Assembly: GCA_964235495.1 (NCBI GenBank)
Contig: CAXSAX010000017.1
Span: 15,960-79,959, forward strand
Origin: LMUY01 sp964235495
GTDB taxonomy: Bacteria > Pseudomonadota > Alphaproteobacteria > Acetobacterales > Acetobacteraceae
Direction: 5' to 3'
Length of the DNA stretch: 64,000 nt
The position numbers and the translations under genes were made by a program. Positions 29,512-37,684 of this stretch are shown piece after piece; positions within the stretch are counted from its first letter, which is position 1; the number at the start of each line of letters is the position of its first letter. The notes under the pieces were generated by a model. The model was not told where the DNA came from, ran no database searches, and saw nothing but the letters and a program-made list of their open reading frames with translations.

Positions 29512-31599
29512 TCAGCCTCCGGCAGGTGCGCCAGCCAGGTCCAGGCGGAACCGTTCCACGAACAGGCCCAGCTGCCGCATGTCGAGGCTGGGCTGCCTGC
29601 CGTCGGCCGGCCGCTTGGGGTCGGTGATGCTGAACCTGATCCGCAGGACGCCGTCCGCCGCGATCAGCCGCCGCGGGATGGTGGCCGTGAGCGTCTGCTG
29701 CAGCACCACGGGCTGCCAATGGGCGACCAGCGTGCCGTTGGCGAGGACATCGACCGGGCTGGGAATGCTGCGGCCCTGGAAGGCCTCGGCCTCCACGCTG
29801 AGCGCCACGTCACCGCCGGGGCCGACGCTCATGACCAGCCCAGCCTCGTGGCCCTCCGTCCAGCGGCCTGCCGCCTGGTCTGCGCTCCAGCTGCCGAGCA
29901 CGTAGGTTGCGCCATCGCCGGACCCGAGGCTGGTCCAGCGGCCGTACTCCACGGGCGCGGGGCTGGGAGCTGCAAGGCTCCATTGCCCGTTGCGCGGGTC
30001 CAGCGCGCAGATCGCCTGCGGAGGCTCCTGTCCGGCCACGCTCACGCGGACGGCCATGGCATAGCTGGCCGGTTCGGCGAAGCCCATCCGGTAGCCGAGC
30101 GGGGAAAAGGAGGCATGGCCGTTGAGGGTGGGGACATGGACCATCTCCGCCAGCAGCATGGCGTCCACGCCAAGGTTGATCGGCTCGTGCGGGGCGGACA
30201 CGCCCTCGATGGGGCGGGGCGCCGAGAGATAGAACACTTGGCAGCCGGACGGAGGCGGCGGCATGGCCGCCAGGAAGCGGCCCTCCACCCTCCGGTCCAG
30301 GTTGAACGATCCGCCCGCGTTCAGCTCTCCGGCGAGCAGCAGGCCGGCCAGCACGGCGGCCGGCAGCCGACGCGCGCGCGCCAGCCACGCCAGCGCGAAG
30401 GCGGCGAGCAGGGCGGCCGGAAACACCAGCAGCAACATGAGCCGGCACACGACGCGGACCGCGCGGGCGCCGGGCACGGCATCGTGCACCAGCCACCAGA
30501 GCGAGCTGCCGCCGATGTGGACGGACAGGGCCACGCACAGCAGCGCCGTGACGGCCAGGGCCCGCAACCAGCCCCGCGCCTCGGCACGGTCCGGCTGGTT
30601 GCGGGTGAACGCCAGCACGCCACCCATCGCAGCCAGGCCGAGCAGCACGGGGGAGAAGCCGATCGTCAGCTCGCTCAGGTCCGGGAAGCCAGGCCGCAAA
30701 GCCCGCGTGATCCAGCGGTCCAGTCCCCCGAACAGGATGTTGCCGGACCCGAGATGCACCAGGTCGAGCGAAGGCGTGAAGCTGAGCGCCGCTTGCAACG
30801 GGTGCATGCCGGTTTCGCTGGCCTTCGGCAGGTACGCCGCTGCGAAGGGGACGGCGCCCGTGAGCAGGAGGGCGAGCGCCGGCAGCAGGCGGACCGGCCG
30901 GATGCGTCGCAGGACGCGCCAGCACCCGGCGGGCTGCAACGCCAGCCCGGCGCACGCCAGGAGCAGCCCGAACAGGCCCGTGAACCAGACCGCATAGAAC
31001 GCCGTCAGCAGCCAGGCATCGACCAGCAGGGCTGCCAGGCAGGACCACAGGACCTGGCGGCCTCCGCTGCTCGTCAGCGTCCGCCAGGCCAGGCAGGCGA
31101 ACAGGGGCGCCAGGGCCAGGCTCAGCAGCTGGATGTGCGGCGATTGCAGGAACAGCGCGTTGGACAGCGTTGCCACGGCGGCGGCCAGCACCGCCCAGCC
31201 AAACGGCAGGCGGATGACGGTGCGGCCGAACCACGCCATCGCGGCGAACCCGATTACCCGGAACACCGCCCCAGCGGCCTCGTTGGCCAGGAACACGTCC
31301 AGGCCGGCGACGCGGCCCAGCGCGTAGAACACCCCGAACAGCAGGTAGCCGTCATTGTAGCCGAGCGTGTCCGCCGTCGGATAGAAATAAAGCGGCTGGT
31401 TCCAGGCCTCGAGCCCGCGCAACACGTTGTACCAGTGCTCCTGCAGGGCGATGGCGATGCGGACGTCCACCACGTCGCCGGGCAGGCGGTCGCCGCCGGA
31501 GAGAAGCTGCACCCGGTACAACGCCAGCAGGCAGGCGACGCAGGCCAGGGCGGCCACGGCGTACCGGAGCGGCGGCGCGGCGGGGCGAACGGCGCTCAA
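29512..31599 (-). CDS. Multi-pass membrane protein, GT-C glycosyltransferase-like
   Basis: The 695-residue protein has about eleven hydrophobic helices in its first 430 residues, then a roughly 260-residue soluble, beta-rich C-terminal part (VALSVEAEAFQGR, WQPVVLQQTLTATIP). The first loop has GGDRLPGDVVDVRIA, an acidic motif like those of lipid-linked-sugar glycosyltransferases of the GT-C fold. I do not recognise a named family. The best start is TTG 31599, which overlaps the stop of the upstream SDR gene as TTGA; there is no closer ATG. It converges on the methyltransferase gene with 28 bases between. Cell-surface glycan modification is a guess. Confidence 0.7.
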   Translation of the reverse strand: MSAVRPAAPPLRYAVAALACVACLLALYRVQLLSGGDRLPGDVVDVRIAIALQEHWYNVLRGLEAWNQPLYFYPTADTLGYNDGYLLFGVFYALGRVAGLDVFLANEAAGAVFRVIGFAAMAWFGRTVIRLPFGWAVLAAAVATLSNALFLQSPHIQLLSLALAPLFACLAWRTLTSSGGRQVLWSCLAALLVDAWLLTAFYAVWFTGLFGLLLACAGLALQPAGCWRVLRRIRPVRLLPALALLLTGAVPFAAAYLPKASETGMHPLQAALSFTPSLDLVHLGSGNILFGGLDRWITRALRPGFPDLSELTIGFSPVLLGLAAMGGVLAFTRNQPDRAEARGWLRALAVTALLCVALSVHIGGSSLWWLVHDAVPGARAVRVVCRLMLLLVFPAALLAAFALAWLARARRLPAAVLAGLLLAGELNAGGSFNLDRRVEGRFLAAMPPPPSGCQVFYLSAPRPIEGVSAPHEPINLGVDAMLLAEMVHVPTLNGHASFSPLGYRMGFAEPASYAMAVRVSVAGQEPPQAICALDPRNGQWSLAAPSPAPVEYGRWTSLGSGDGATYVLGSWSADQAAGRWTEGHEAGLVMSVGPGGDVALSVEAEAFQGRSIPSPVDVLANGTLVAHWQPVVLQQTLTATIPRRLIAADGVLRIRFSITDPKRPADGRQPSLDMRQLGLFVERFRLDLAGAPAGG

Positions 31600-32342
31600 T
31601 AGGTCGCTCGCCCGCCGCTGATGTCGAACGCGGCCCCGGTGGAGAACGAGCACTCCTCGCTCATCAGCCACGCCGCCAGCGCCGCGATCTCCTCCACCTG
31701 CACGAAGCGGCCCATGGGAATCTTGCCCAGCATGTAGGCGATCTGCGACGGCGCCATCTGGTCGAACAGCTCGGTCTGCGCCGCCGCCGGGGTGATGCAG
31801 TTCACCAGCACGCCCTTGTCCGCCAGCTCCTTGCCGAGCGACTTGGTGAGCGCGATCAGCCCCGCCTTGGAGGCGCTGTAGTGCGAGGCGTTCGGGTTGC
31901 CCTCCTTGCCCGCCACGCTGGCCACGTTGACGATGCGGCCATAGCCCCGCGCCACCATGCCGGGCAGCACGGCGCTGCACACCAGGTACGGCGCCACTAG
32001 GTTCACCTCGATGACCCGGCGCCACTCGGCCGGCGGCAGCTGCCAGGTCGGCGCGTTGCCGCCGGTGATGCCGGCATTGTTCACCAGGATGTCGATGCGG
32101 CCATGCGCGGCCTCGGTCGCCGCGGCGGCGGCGTGGACCGCCGCCGGGTCGGTGAGGTCCAGCGTGGCGGTGGTGGTGCCCGCCGGCAGGGCGGCGGCGG
32201 CCTGCTCCAGCCGAGCGGCGTCCAGGTCCCACAGCGCCAGCGCGGCGCCGGACGCCGCCGCCCGCCGCGCCACGGCCAGGCCGATGCCGCGCGCCCCGCC
32301 CGTCACCACGGCCACGCGGCCGTTCAGGTCGATCTGGTTCAT
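31596..32342 (-). CDS. Short-chain dehydrogenase/reductase
   Basis: The 248-residue classical SDR has the cofactor motif VVTGGARGIGLAVARRA, NNAG in ILVNNAGITGG, the catalytic Ser in VNVASVAGKEG and Tyr/Lys in HYSASKAGLIALTK. WLMSEECSFSTGAAFDISGG closes the fold. It oxidises or reduces an alcohol/ketone pair; the substrate is unknown, and similarity is broad (3-oxoacyl-ACP reductase-like or sugar dehydrogenases). ATG 32342 is preceded by GGGAGGGAACC. It is divergent from the SRPBCC gene at 32418 and overlaps the downstream membrane protein gene by 4 bases. Confidence 0.88.
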   Translation of the reverse strand: MNQIDLNGRVAVVTGGARGIGLAVARRAAASGAALALWDLDAARLEQAAAALPAGTTTATLDLTDPAAVHAAAAATEAAHGRIDILVNNAGITGGNAPTWQLPPAEWRRVIEVNLVAPYLVCSAVLPGMVARGYGRIVNVASVAGKEGNPNASHYSASKAGLIALTKSLGKELADKGVLVNCITPAAAQTELFDQMAPSQIAYMLGKIPMGRFVQVEEIAALAAWLMSEECSFSTGAAFDISGGRATY

Positions 32343-32417
32343 GGTTCCCTCCCGCAACCGCTTTGCCGTCCGCGGCGTTCGTCCCGATGCGCGCACACGC
32401 GCGCCCTGGAGAAAGCT

Positions 32418-32870
32418 ATGCCCGAGTACACCGACCGCATAGACGTCTCGGCGCCGCCCGACGCGGTATTCCAATTCGTATCCGACATCGCGAACCTGCC
32501 CAAGTACCTGCCGACCGTGCACCAGGCGCATTCGCAGCCGGGCGAGCGGGTGGGGGTGGAGGGCAAGGCCAATGGCCACCCCTACAATTCCGATGGCTGG
32601 TTCAAGGTCGATCAGGCTGGCCGCACCATGACCTGGGGCTCGGACGGCGAGAACGACTACTCCGGCAAGATGGCCGTGCTGGATGCGGACAGCGGCTCCA
32701 AGGTCGAGTGCTCGCTGCGGTTCACGCCATCGGCCCAGATCAAGGAAGCCATGGACAAGAACCAGGGCGGCCCCAGCGCCGCGATGACGGACGGGCTGCG
32801 CACCTCGCTCGCCAGCATCAAGCAGATCTGCGAGGGCACCGGCGGCAAGCAGGCCAGCACGGCCGAGTGA
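32418..32870 (+). CDS. SRPBCC (START-like) family protein
   Basis: The 150-residue protein starts MPEYTDRIDVSAPPDAVFQF, followed by VSDIANLPKYLPTV, the typical opening of polyketide cyclase/dehydrase-like SRPBCC proteins that enclose a hydrophobic ligand. Later strands (GRTMTWGSDGENDYSGKMAV, SKVECSLRFTP) fit the helix-grip fold. The ligand and role are unknown. CTGGAG lies ten bases before ATG 32418. It shares a 75-base divergent promoter region with the SDR gene and is followed after 12 bases by the pteridine reductase-like gene. Confidence 0.82.
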   Translation: MPEYTDRIDVSAPPDAVFQFVSDIANLPKYLPTVHQAHSQPGERVGVEGKANGHPYNSDGWFKVDQAGRTMTWGSDGENDYSGKMAVLDADSGSKVECSLRFTPSAQIKEAMDKNQGGPSAAMTDGLRTSLASIKQICEGTGGKQASTAE

Positions 32871-32882
32871 CCCGGCGCCCGC

Positions 32883-33665
32883 ATGGCTGAGCGGCTGGCG
32901 GCCCTGGTCACCGGGGGCGGGCAGCGGCTGGGCCGGGCCATCGCCCTGGCGCTCGGCGCGGCCGGGCATCCCGTCGCGGTGCATTGCCGCAGCAACCGCG
33001 ACGCCGCCGCGGCCACCGTGGCCGCCATCCGCCAGGCCGGCGGCCACGCCGCGGCCGTGGTGGCGGACTTCCACGACGAGGCGCAGCTCGCCGCCCTGGT
33101 CGGCGAGGCAGCGTCCGCCCTGGGCCCGCTGGGCGTGCTGGTCAACAACGCCAGCACCTTCGAGCGGGACGAATGGGACACCGCCGACCGGGCAAGCTGG
33201 GACCGGCACATGCAGCCCAACCTGCGCGCCCCGTTCGTGCTCGCCCAGGCCTTCGCCCGCGCCCTGCCGGACGGGGCGGACGGCAACGTGGTCAACCTGC
33301 TGGACCAGCGCGTCTGGTCGCTGACGCCGCACTTCGTGTCCTACACCGTCTCCAAGGCCGGGCTATGGGCGCTGACCCGCTCGCTGGCGCTGGCCCTGGC
33401 GCCGCGCATCCGGGTCAACGCGGTGGGGCCGGGCCCGGCGCTGCCGAGCGCGCGGCAGTCCGCCGAGCAGTTCGCCCGGCAATGCGCCTCCACCCCCCTG
33501 CACCGCGGCACCGACCCGGAGGAAGTGGCGCGCGCCGTGCTCGCCATCCTTGCCCTGCGGTCCATGACGGGCCAGATGATCGCGCTCGACGGCGGCCAGC
33601 ACCTGCAATGGGGGCCGGTCTCTGCCAGCATGGGCGCAAGCCCCGAAGAATGGCCTGAGGAATGA
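32883..33665 (+). CDS. SDR-family pteridine reductase-like protein (FolM type)
   Basis: The 260-residue SDR has the TGGGQRLGRAIA cofactor motif, in which the Arg after two or three residues is typical of pteridine reductases and FolM. LVNNASTFERDEWD, the active-site SYTVSKAGLWALTRSLA and GQMIALDGGQHLQW follow. Its stop overlaps the folB start (4 bases), a context seen for dihydromonapterin or dihydrofolate reductases. It probably reduces a pterin with NADPH, but the call depends partly on the neighbour. The serine of the SDR triad is replaced (VNLLDQRVW), as in several FolM proteins. Confidence 0.8.
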   Translation: MAERLAALVTGGGQRLGRAIALALGAAGHPVAVHCRSNRDAAAATVAAIRQAGGHAAAVVADFHDEAQLAALVGEAASALGPLGVLVNNASTFERDEWDTADRASWDRHMQPNLRAPFVLAQAFARALPDGADGNVVNLLDQRVWSLTPHFVSYTVSKAGLWALTRSLALALAPRIRVNAVGPGPALPSARQSAEQFARQCASTPLHRGTDPEEVARAVLAILALRSMTGQMIALDGGQHLQWGPVSASMGASPEEWPEE

Positions 33666-34108
33666 TCGACAGCCCACGCCTGGCCAGGAGGGGGCAGCGC
33701 CACGTGTTCCTGCGCGACATGGTGCTCGCGGCGTCCATCGGCGTGCATCCCCACGAGCGCCAGGCGCCGCAGCGCGTGCGGGTCAACATCGACCTCGGCG
33801 TCGCGGAAGGCCTGGCCGGGCAGGGCGGCGCCGGGCTGTCCCGCTCCGGCGTGGGGCGGGATGAGCTGGACCGCGTGGTGGACTACGAACGCGTGGCGCG
33901 CGCCGTGCGGGCGGCGGTGGCGTCCGGCCACGTCCGGCTGGTAGAGACGCTGGCGGAACGGCTGGCGGAAACCTGCCTTGAGGACGCCCGCGTCATGGTC
34001 GTGCGGGTGCGCATCGAGAAGCTGGACGTGTTCGACGACATGGCGTCCGTCGGCGTGGAGATCGAGCGCGAGCGCGGCAGTTGTCCACGCGCGCCCATTG
34101 ACTCCTAA
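33662..34108 (+). CDS. folB: Dihydroneopterin aldolase
   Basis: FolB cleaves or epimerises 7,8-dihydroneopterin in folate synthesis. The 148-residue protein shows VFLRDMVLAASIGVHPHER with the conserved Glu, VVDYERVARAV, the substrate-contacting LVETLAERLAETCLED, and VRVRIEKLDVFDDMASVGVE with the catalytic Lys. It has a longer N-terminal lead and an insertion near GLAGQGGAGLSRSG compared with compact homologues. The start overlaps the preceding reductase stop. The TAA stop lies in the loop of a perfect hairpin. Confidence 0.9.
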   Translation: MIDSPRLARRGQRHVFLRDMVLAASIGVHPHERQAPQRVRVNIDLGVAEGLAGQGGAGLSRSGVGRDELDRVVDYERVARAVRAAVASGHVRLVETLAERLAETCLEDARVMVVRVRIEKLDVFDDMASVGVEIERERGSCPRAPIDS

Positions 34109-34116
34109 TGGAGTCA
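34099..34116 (+). terminator. Hairpin with the folB stop codon in its loop
   Basis: TGACTCC (34099-34105) and GGAGTCA (34110-34116) form a perfect 7-base stem around TAAT, which contains the folB TAA. It is followed by CAGACATTTAG, with no true U-run, so it may be a weak terminator or a binding site for a dimeric protein (TGACTC half-sites). It starts the longest AT-richer intergenic stretch outside the HNH island. Confidence 0.45.
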
Positions 34117-34270
34117 GACATTTAGCTGTATGTGCTATATTCGTGACAGTAACGATCCATCGAATGCAATGAAAACAACGCTCTGCAAGACTGCCCAATT
34201 TACAGGCAAGGTGGCGAAAGTCACAGGATTTCCCAGGGTTAACGCAGTGGGCGGCCGATGCCCCACAGAC

Positions 34271-34279
34271 TTATCCACA
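34271..34279 (+). promoter_or_regulatory. Consensus DnaA box TTATCCACA upstream of uvrC
   Basis: A perfect 9-base DnaA box occurs 48 bases before the uvrC start, in the 218-base AT-richer interval 34109-34326. Only one strict box is visible; GGTGGATTG at 34285-34293 is a poor second. It may be a DnaA titration or regulatory site controlling uvrC, or chance. Confidence 0.4.
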
Positions 34280-34326
34280 CGATCGGTGGATTGTTTTAAA
34301 GGCGGATTGCGGGGGCGCAACGAATC

Positions 34327-36189
34327 TTGAGCGAACCGGCCATCGGCGTCGCCGTCATCGAGCGCACTCTGCTCACCTTGCCGCTCAGCCCCGGCGTGTA
34401 CCGCATGCTGGACGGCAAGGGCGAGGCGCTCTACGTCGGCAAGGCGAAGCAGCTTAAGAAGCGCGTGTACAGCTACACCCAGTTCGCCCGGCTGTCCGAG
34501 CGGCTGCGCCTGATGGTGTCGCAGACCGCCAGCATGGAGATCGTCACCACCCACACCGAGGCCGAGGCGCTGTTGCTGGAGGCCAACCTCATCAAGCGGC
34601 TCAAGCCGCGCTACAACATCGTGCTGCGCGACGACAAGAACTACCCGTGGCTGATGCTGACGGAGGACCACGCCTTCCCGCAGGTCGCCAAGTTCCGCGG
34701 CCACCAGGTCAAGGGCCGCAGCTACTGGGGGCCGTTCGCCTCCGCCTGGGCGGTGAACCAGACGGTGGTGGCGATGCAGCGCGTGTTCCTGCTGCGCTCC
34801 TGCGCCGACACGGTGTTCCGCAACCGCTCCCGCCCCTGCCTGCTGCACCAGATCAAGCGGTGCAGCGCGCCCTGCGTCGGCCGCATCGACGCCGAGGGCT
34901 ACGGCAAGCTGGTGGCGCAGGCCAAGGCCTTCCTGCAGGGCCGCGCCGCCGGGGTGCAGGCGGAGCTGGCCTCCGAGATGGAGGCGGCGGCCGGCAGGAT
35001 GGAGTTCGAGCGCGCCGCCGCCGCGCGGGACCGCATCCGCGCGCTGACCCACGTGCAGGGCACCGGCGTCATCAACCCGGCGAGCCTGGAGGACGCGGAC
35101 GTGATCGCCGCCTGGCAGACCGCCGGGCAGACCTGCGTGCAGGTGTTCTTCGTCCGGGGCGGGCGCAACAACGGCAACCGGGCGTTCTACCCGAGCCACG
35201 CCAAGCACGAGGAGCCGGGCGAGGTGCTGGAAGCCTTCATCGCCCAGTTCTATGACGACAAGCCGCCGCCGCCGCTGCTGCTGACCAGCCACGCCCTGCC
35301 GCAGGCCGAGTTGGTGGCCGAGGCGCTGGCCCTGAAGGCGCACCGCAAGGTGGAGATCGCCTGCCCGCAGCGCGGCGAGAAGCGCGCGGTCGTGGAGCAC
35401 GCCGCCACCAACGCCCGCGAGGCGCTGGAGCGCCGGCTGGCCGAGGGCGCGGGGCAGGCCAAGCTGCTGGAGGGGGTGGCCGAGCTGTTCGACCTGCCGG
35501 GCCTGCCGGAGCGCATCGAGTGCTACGACAACAGCCACATCGGCGGCTCCAACGCCTACGGCGTGATGGTGGTGTTCGGGCCGGAAGGGCCGAACAAGAT
35601 GGCGTACCGCAAGTTCAGCATCCGCAGCGCCATCATGCCCGGCGACGACTTCGCCATGATGCGCGAGGTTCTGGAGCGCCGCTTCAGCCGCGCGTTGCGC
35701 GAGCAGGCCGAGGGCGAGCGCAGCAACTGGCCCGACCTGGTGCTGATCGACGGCGGCGCCGGGCAGCTCAGCGCCGCCCGCGGCATCCTGGCCGACCTCG
35801 GCGTGCAGGACGTGAAGCTGGTCGGCATCGCCAAGGGCCCGGACCGCGACGCCGGACGCGAATGGTTCCACATGGACGGCCGCGCCCCGTTCCAGCTGCC
35901 GCCGCGCGACCCGGTGCTGTACTATCTGCAGCGCGTGCGCGACGAGGCGCACCGCTTCGCCATCACCACCCACCGCGCCGGCCGCTCCAAGACGCTGGTG
36001 ACGAGCGAGCTGGACGACATCGACGGCGTGGGGGCGGCGCGCAAGCGGGCGCTGCTCAACCATTTCGGCTCGGCGCGAGGGGTGAAGTCGGCGGGGCTGA
36101 ACGACTTGGAGGCGGCGCCGGGGATCAACCGGGAGACGGCGCGGCGGGTGTACGAGTATTTCCATCCGGGGGCGGCGATGGCGGGTTAA
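34327..36189 (+). CDS. uvrC: Excinuclease ABC subunit C
   Basis: UvrC makes both incisions in nucleotide-excision repair. The 620-residue protein has the N-terminal GIY-YIG nuclease (LSPGVYRMLDGKGEALYVGK, then KAKQLKKRV) and the CxxxxxxRC-type segment PCLLHQIKRCSAPC. The UVR helical pair FERAAAARDRIRAL follows, then the RNase H-like domain (ECYDNSHIGGSNAYG, LVLIDGGAGQLSAA) and C-terminal HhH motifs (LDDIDGVGAARKRALL). The start is TTG 34327; no ATG is near. The upstream region holds a DnaA box and little coding sequence. Confidence 0.95.
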   Translation: MSEPAIGVAVIERTLLTLPLSPGVYRMLDGKGEALYVGKAKQLKKRVYSYTQFARLSERLRLMVSQTASMEIVTTHTEAEALLLEANLIKRLKPRYNIVLRDDKNYPWLMLTEDHAFPQVAKFRGHQVKGRSYWGPFASAWAVNQTVVAMQRVFLLRSCADTVFRNRSRPCLLHQIKRCSAPCVGRIDAEGYGKLVAQAKAFLQGRAAGVQAELASEMEAAAGRMEFERAAAARDRIRALTHVQGTGVINPASLEDADVIAAWQTAGQTCVQVFFVRGGRNNGNRAFYPSHAKHEEPGEVLEAFIAQFYDDKPPPPLLLTSHALPQAELVAEALALKAHRKVEIACPQRGEKRAVVEHAATNAREALERRLAEGAGQAKLLEGVAELFDLPGLPERIECYDNSHIGGSNAYGVMVVFGPEGPNKMAYRKFSIRSAIMPGDDFAMMREVLERRFSRALREQAEGERSNWPDLVLIDGGAGQLSAARGILADLGVQDVKLVGIAKGPDRDAGREWFHMDGRAPFQLPPRDPVLYYLQRVRDEAHRFAITTHRAGRSKTLVTSELDDIDGVGAARKRALLNHFGSARGVKSAGLNDLEAAPGINRETARRVYEYFHPGAAMAG

Positions 36190-36191
36190 AC

Positions 36192-36248
36192 ATGTCGAAA
36201 CCGATCCGGAGCTACCTCGTTTCAGCTATGAACAGATGGATGCTTTGA
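36192..36248 (+). CDS. Possible 18-residue leader ORF
   Basis: An ATG two bases after the uvrC stop opens a short ORF, MSKPIRSYLVSAMNRWML, whose TGA overlaps the ATG of the secreted-protein gene at 36248 as TGATG. The secreted gene has no clear ribosome binding site of its own, so translational coupling from this ORF is plausible. It may also be chance. Confidence 0.3.
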   Translation: MSKPIRSYLVSAMNRWML

Positions 36249-36790
36249 TGACAATGCACTCCGTGCCCCTCGCCCTGACCCTGGCCATGTGTTCCGCATT
36301 GCCTGCCCTGGCGCAAACCGATCAGATCGCCATGGCGCACACCATGGCAGCCAACCAGCTCGGCCTGCTTCAGTACTGCCAAGGGCAAGGCGACGTTGAC
36401 GCCAGCGCCGTGGAAGCGGAGCGCAGCATGATCGGGCGCATGCCGCCCTCGGCAGCGCCGACGGACGCTGCCGAGGCGTTGGGCCGCAAGGGCACGCTCT
36501 CAGCGAATGGGACGACCATGACGTTGGCGAGCATGGCCAGCTCTCACAACACGACGGTTTCAGCTCTGTGCAAGCAGATGGGCAGTTCGGCCGTGCAAGC
36601 CTCGTCGGCCTACCAGCAGAACGGCGCGGCGAAGAACGGCATGCCGTCCTTGCCCGGCGGCATGACAATGCCGCAGATGCCCGGCGGCATGACAATGCCG
36701 CAGATGCCGGGCGGCATGCCGTCCATGCCGAGCGGGATGCCGTCCATGGGATCACTGCCTGGAATGCCAGGCGCTCCGCCCGCAAAATAA
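36248..36790 (+). CDS. Secreted small Cys-pair protein with Met/Pro/Gly-repeat tail
   Basis: The protein (180 aa) has a signal peptide (MTMHSVPLALTLAMCSALPA, cleavage likely after ALA in LPALAQTD). A compact helical domain follows with one Cys near each end (LLQYCQGQGD and SALCKQMG), which could form a disulphide in the periplasm. The C terminus is a low-complexity tail of MPGGMTMPQ-type repeats rich in Met, Pro and Gly. Met-rich tails sometimes bind copper, but there is no direct support here. Proteins with this domain are found in other alphaproteobacteria; I cannot name the function. It converges on the ferritin-like gene. Confidence 0.7.
   Translation: MTMHSVPLALTLAMCSALPALAQTDQIAMAHTMAANQLGLLQYCQGQGDVDASAVEAERSMIGRMPPSAAPTDAAEALGRKGTLSANGTTMTLASMASSHNTTVSALCKQMGSSAVQASSAYQQNGAAKNGMPSLPGGMTMPQMPGGMTMPQMPGGMPSMPSGMPSMGSLPGMPGAPPAK
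36653..36706 (+). repeat. Two perfect 27-base tandem repeats coding PGGMTMPQM
   Basis: The unit CCCGGCGGCATGACAATGCC plus GCAGATG is repeated exactly twice, at 36653-36679 and 36680-36706. A third, diverged partial unit (CCGGGCGGCATGCCGTCCATG) follows. The perfect identity indicates a recent in-frame duplication that extends the Met-rich tail of the secreted protein. Confidence 0.85.
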
Positions 36791-36806
36791 ATTATGGCGG
36801 GCCGGG

Positions 36807-37628
36807 TCAGGCCGCCCCGTACGCCGCAAATTGCCGCTGCCGCCGCTGCAGGATGCGCCAGAACACCTTCGCCCCCACCACCGACAACCGCCCCCGCGGC
36901 GGCAGCCCCACTGCCTTGAGGATCATCCCCATGCTGCGGTCGATGTGCTGGTAGCGGTAGAACCCCATCGCGCGGCCCATGTAGCCGGCGATGCAGCGCT
37001 CGTGCTTGTAAGGCATGTCCAACGGCTCGTTGCCGCAATGGTAGGCGTAGGCCAGCTCGTCATCCTCGGTCTCGGTGATGCGCCCGGCGGCGATGCGCAG
37101 GCGCTTCAGCACGCTGATCCGCTCGCGGGCGAGGTAACGCCGCATGTGGTCGTAGAACAGCTTAAAGTGCCGGTACTCGTCCGCTGCGATCAGCCGGCAC
37201 ACCTGCTCCAGCACCGGCTCTACGGTGGCGTCCGCCAGGGCGGAATAATAGGACGACGTGCCCGTCTCCACCATGCAGCGCGCGATCAGCTCGCCCGTCT
37301 TGGAGCCGCGGACCGAGCCTTCGGCGTCCAGCGGCAGCTTGTAGCCGGTGCGGTAGCGGTCGAACGCCTCGGCGAAGTTCCAGCCGGGGTCGGCCAACTC
37401 CGCCCAGCGGCCCAGCGCGTCGCCGTGCTGCACCTCCTCGACCGCCCAATTGTCGGAGGCCTGGCAGAACGCGGCATCCTCGTGGAACACCCGGCACAAA
37501 TAGACGGCGTACTCCGTGCCGTTGCGCTCCACCATCGCAGCGGACTTCACCAGCTTCACGATCTCCGGATCGACCTTCGCCGGGTCAAACCGGCTCCAAG
37601 CCACGTCGTCGATCTGCCAATGCTTCAT
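36807..37628 (-). CDS. Ferritin-like diiron-fold protein
   Basis: The 273-residue, mostly helical protein has a diiron-type ligand set: E in AMVERNGTEYAVYL, EEVQHG (E-E-x-x-H), E in MVETGTSSYYSAL and DEYRHFKLF (D-E-x-x-H). The spacing fits ferritin-like carboxylate-bridged diiron proteins such as acyl-ACP desaturase or rubrerythrin relatives. The C terminus is basic (WRILQRRQRQF). It may be an oxidase, desaturase or hydroxylase; the substrate is unknown. It sits between the secreted protein gene (convergent, 16-base gap) and the atp operon, transcribed in the same direction as atpC but starting 56 bases after it. Confidence 0.75.
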   Translation of the reverse strand: MKHWQIDDVAWSRFDPAKVDPEIVKLVKSAAMVERNGTEYAVYLCRVFHEDAAFCQASDNWAVEEVQHGDALGRWAELADPGWNFAEAFDRYRTGYKLPLDAEGSVRGSKTGELIARCMVETGTSSYYSALADATVEPVLEQVCRLIAADEYRHFKLFYDHMRRYLARERISVLKRLRIAAGRITETEDDELAYAYHCGNEPLDMPYKHERCIAGYMGRAMGFYRYQHIDRSMGMILKAVGLPPRGRLSVVGAKVFWRILQRRQRQFAAYGAA

Positions 37629-37684
37629 ACCCGGTCCCGACCTGCCTGCCCGCCTGTCATGCCGCGTTCACGCGGCTGACACAA

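Noticed and set aside
31600..32232. 906-residue version of the membrane protein
   Set aside because: The extra part is the shadow of the SDR gene in another frame; the TTG at 31599 gives a clean start at the first hydrophobic helix.
34109..34326. Replication origin
   Set aside because: Only one strict DnaA box is visible, there is no AT-rich unwinding element, and the neighbours are not those usual for alphaproteobacterial origins.
34130..34330. 66-residue ORF upstream of uvrC
   Set aside because: It has no ribosome binding site or recognisable domain, spans the regulatory region with the DnaA box and overlaps the uvrC start.
36653..36706. CRISPR array
   Set aside because: The repeats are in-frame coding tandem units without spacers; no CRISPR array was seen anywhere in the window.
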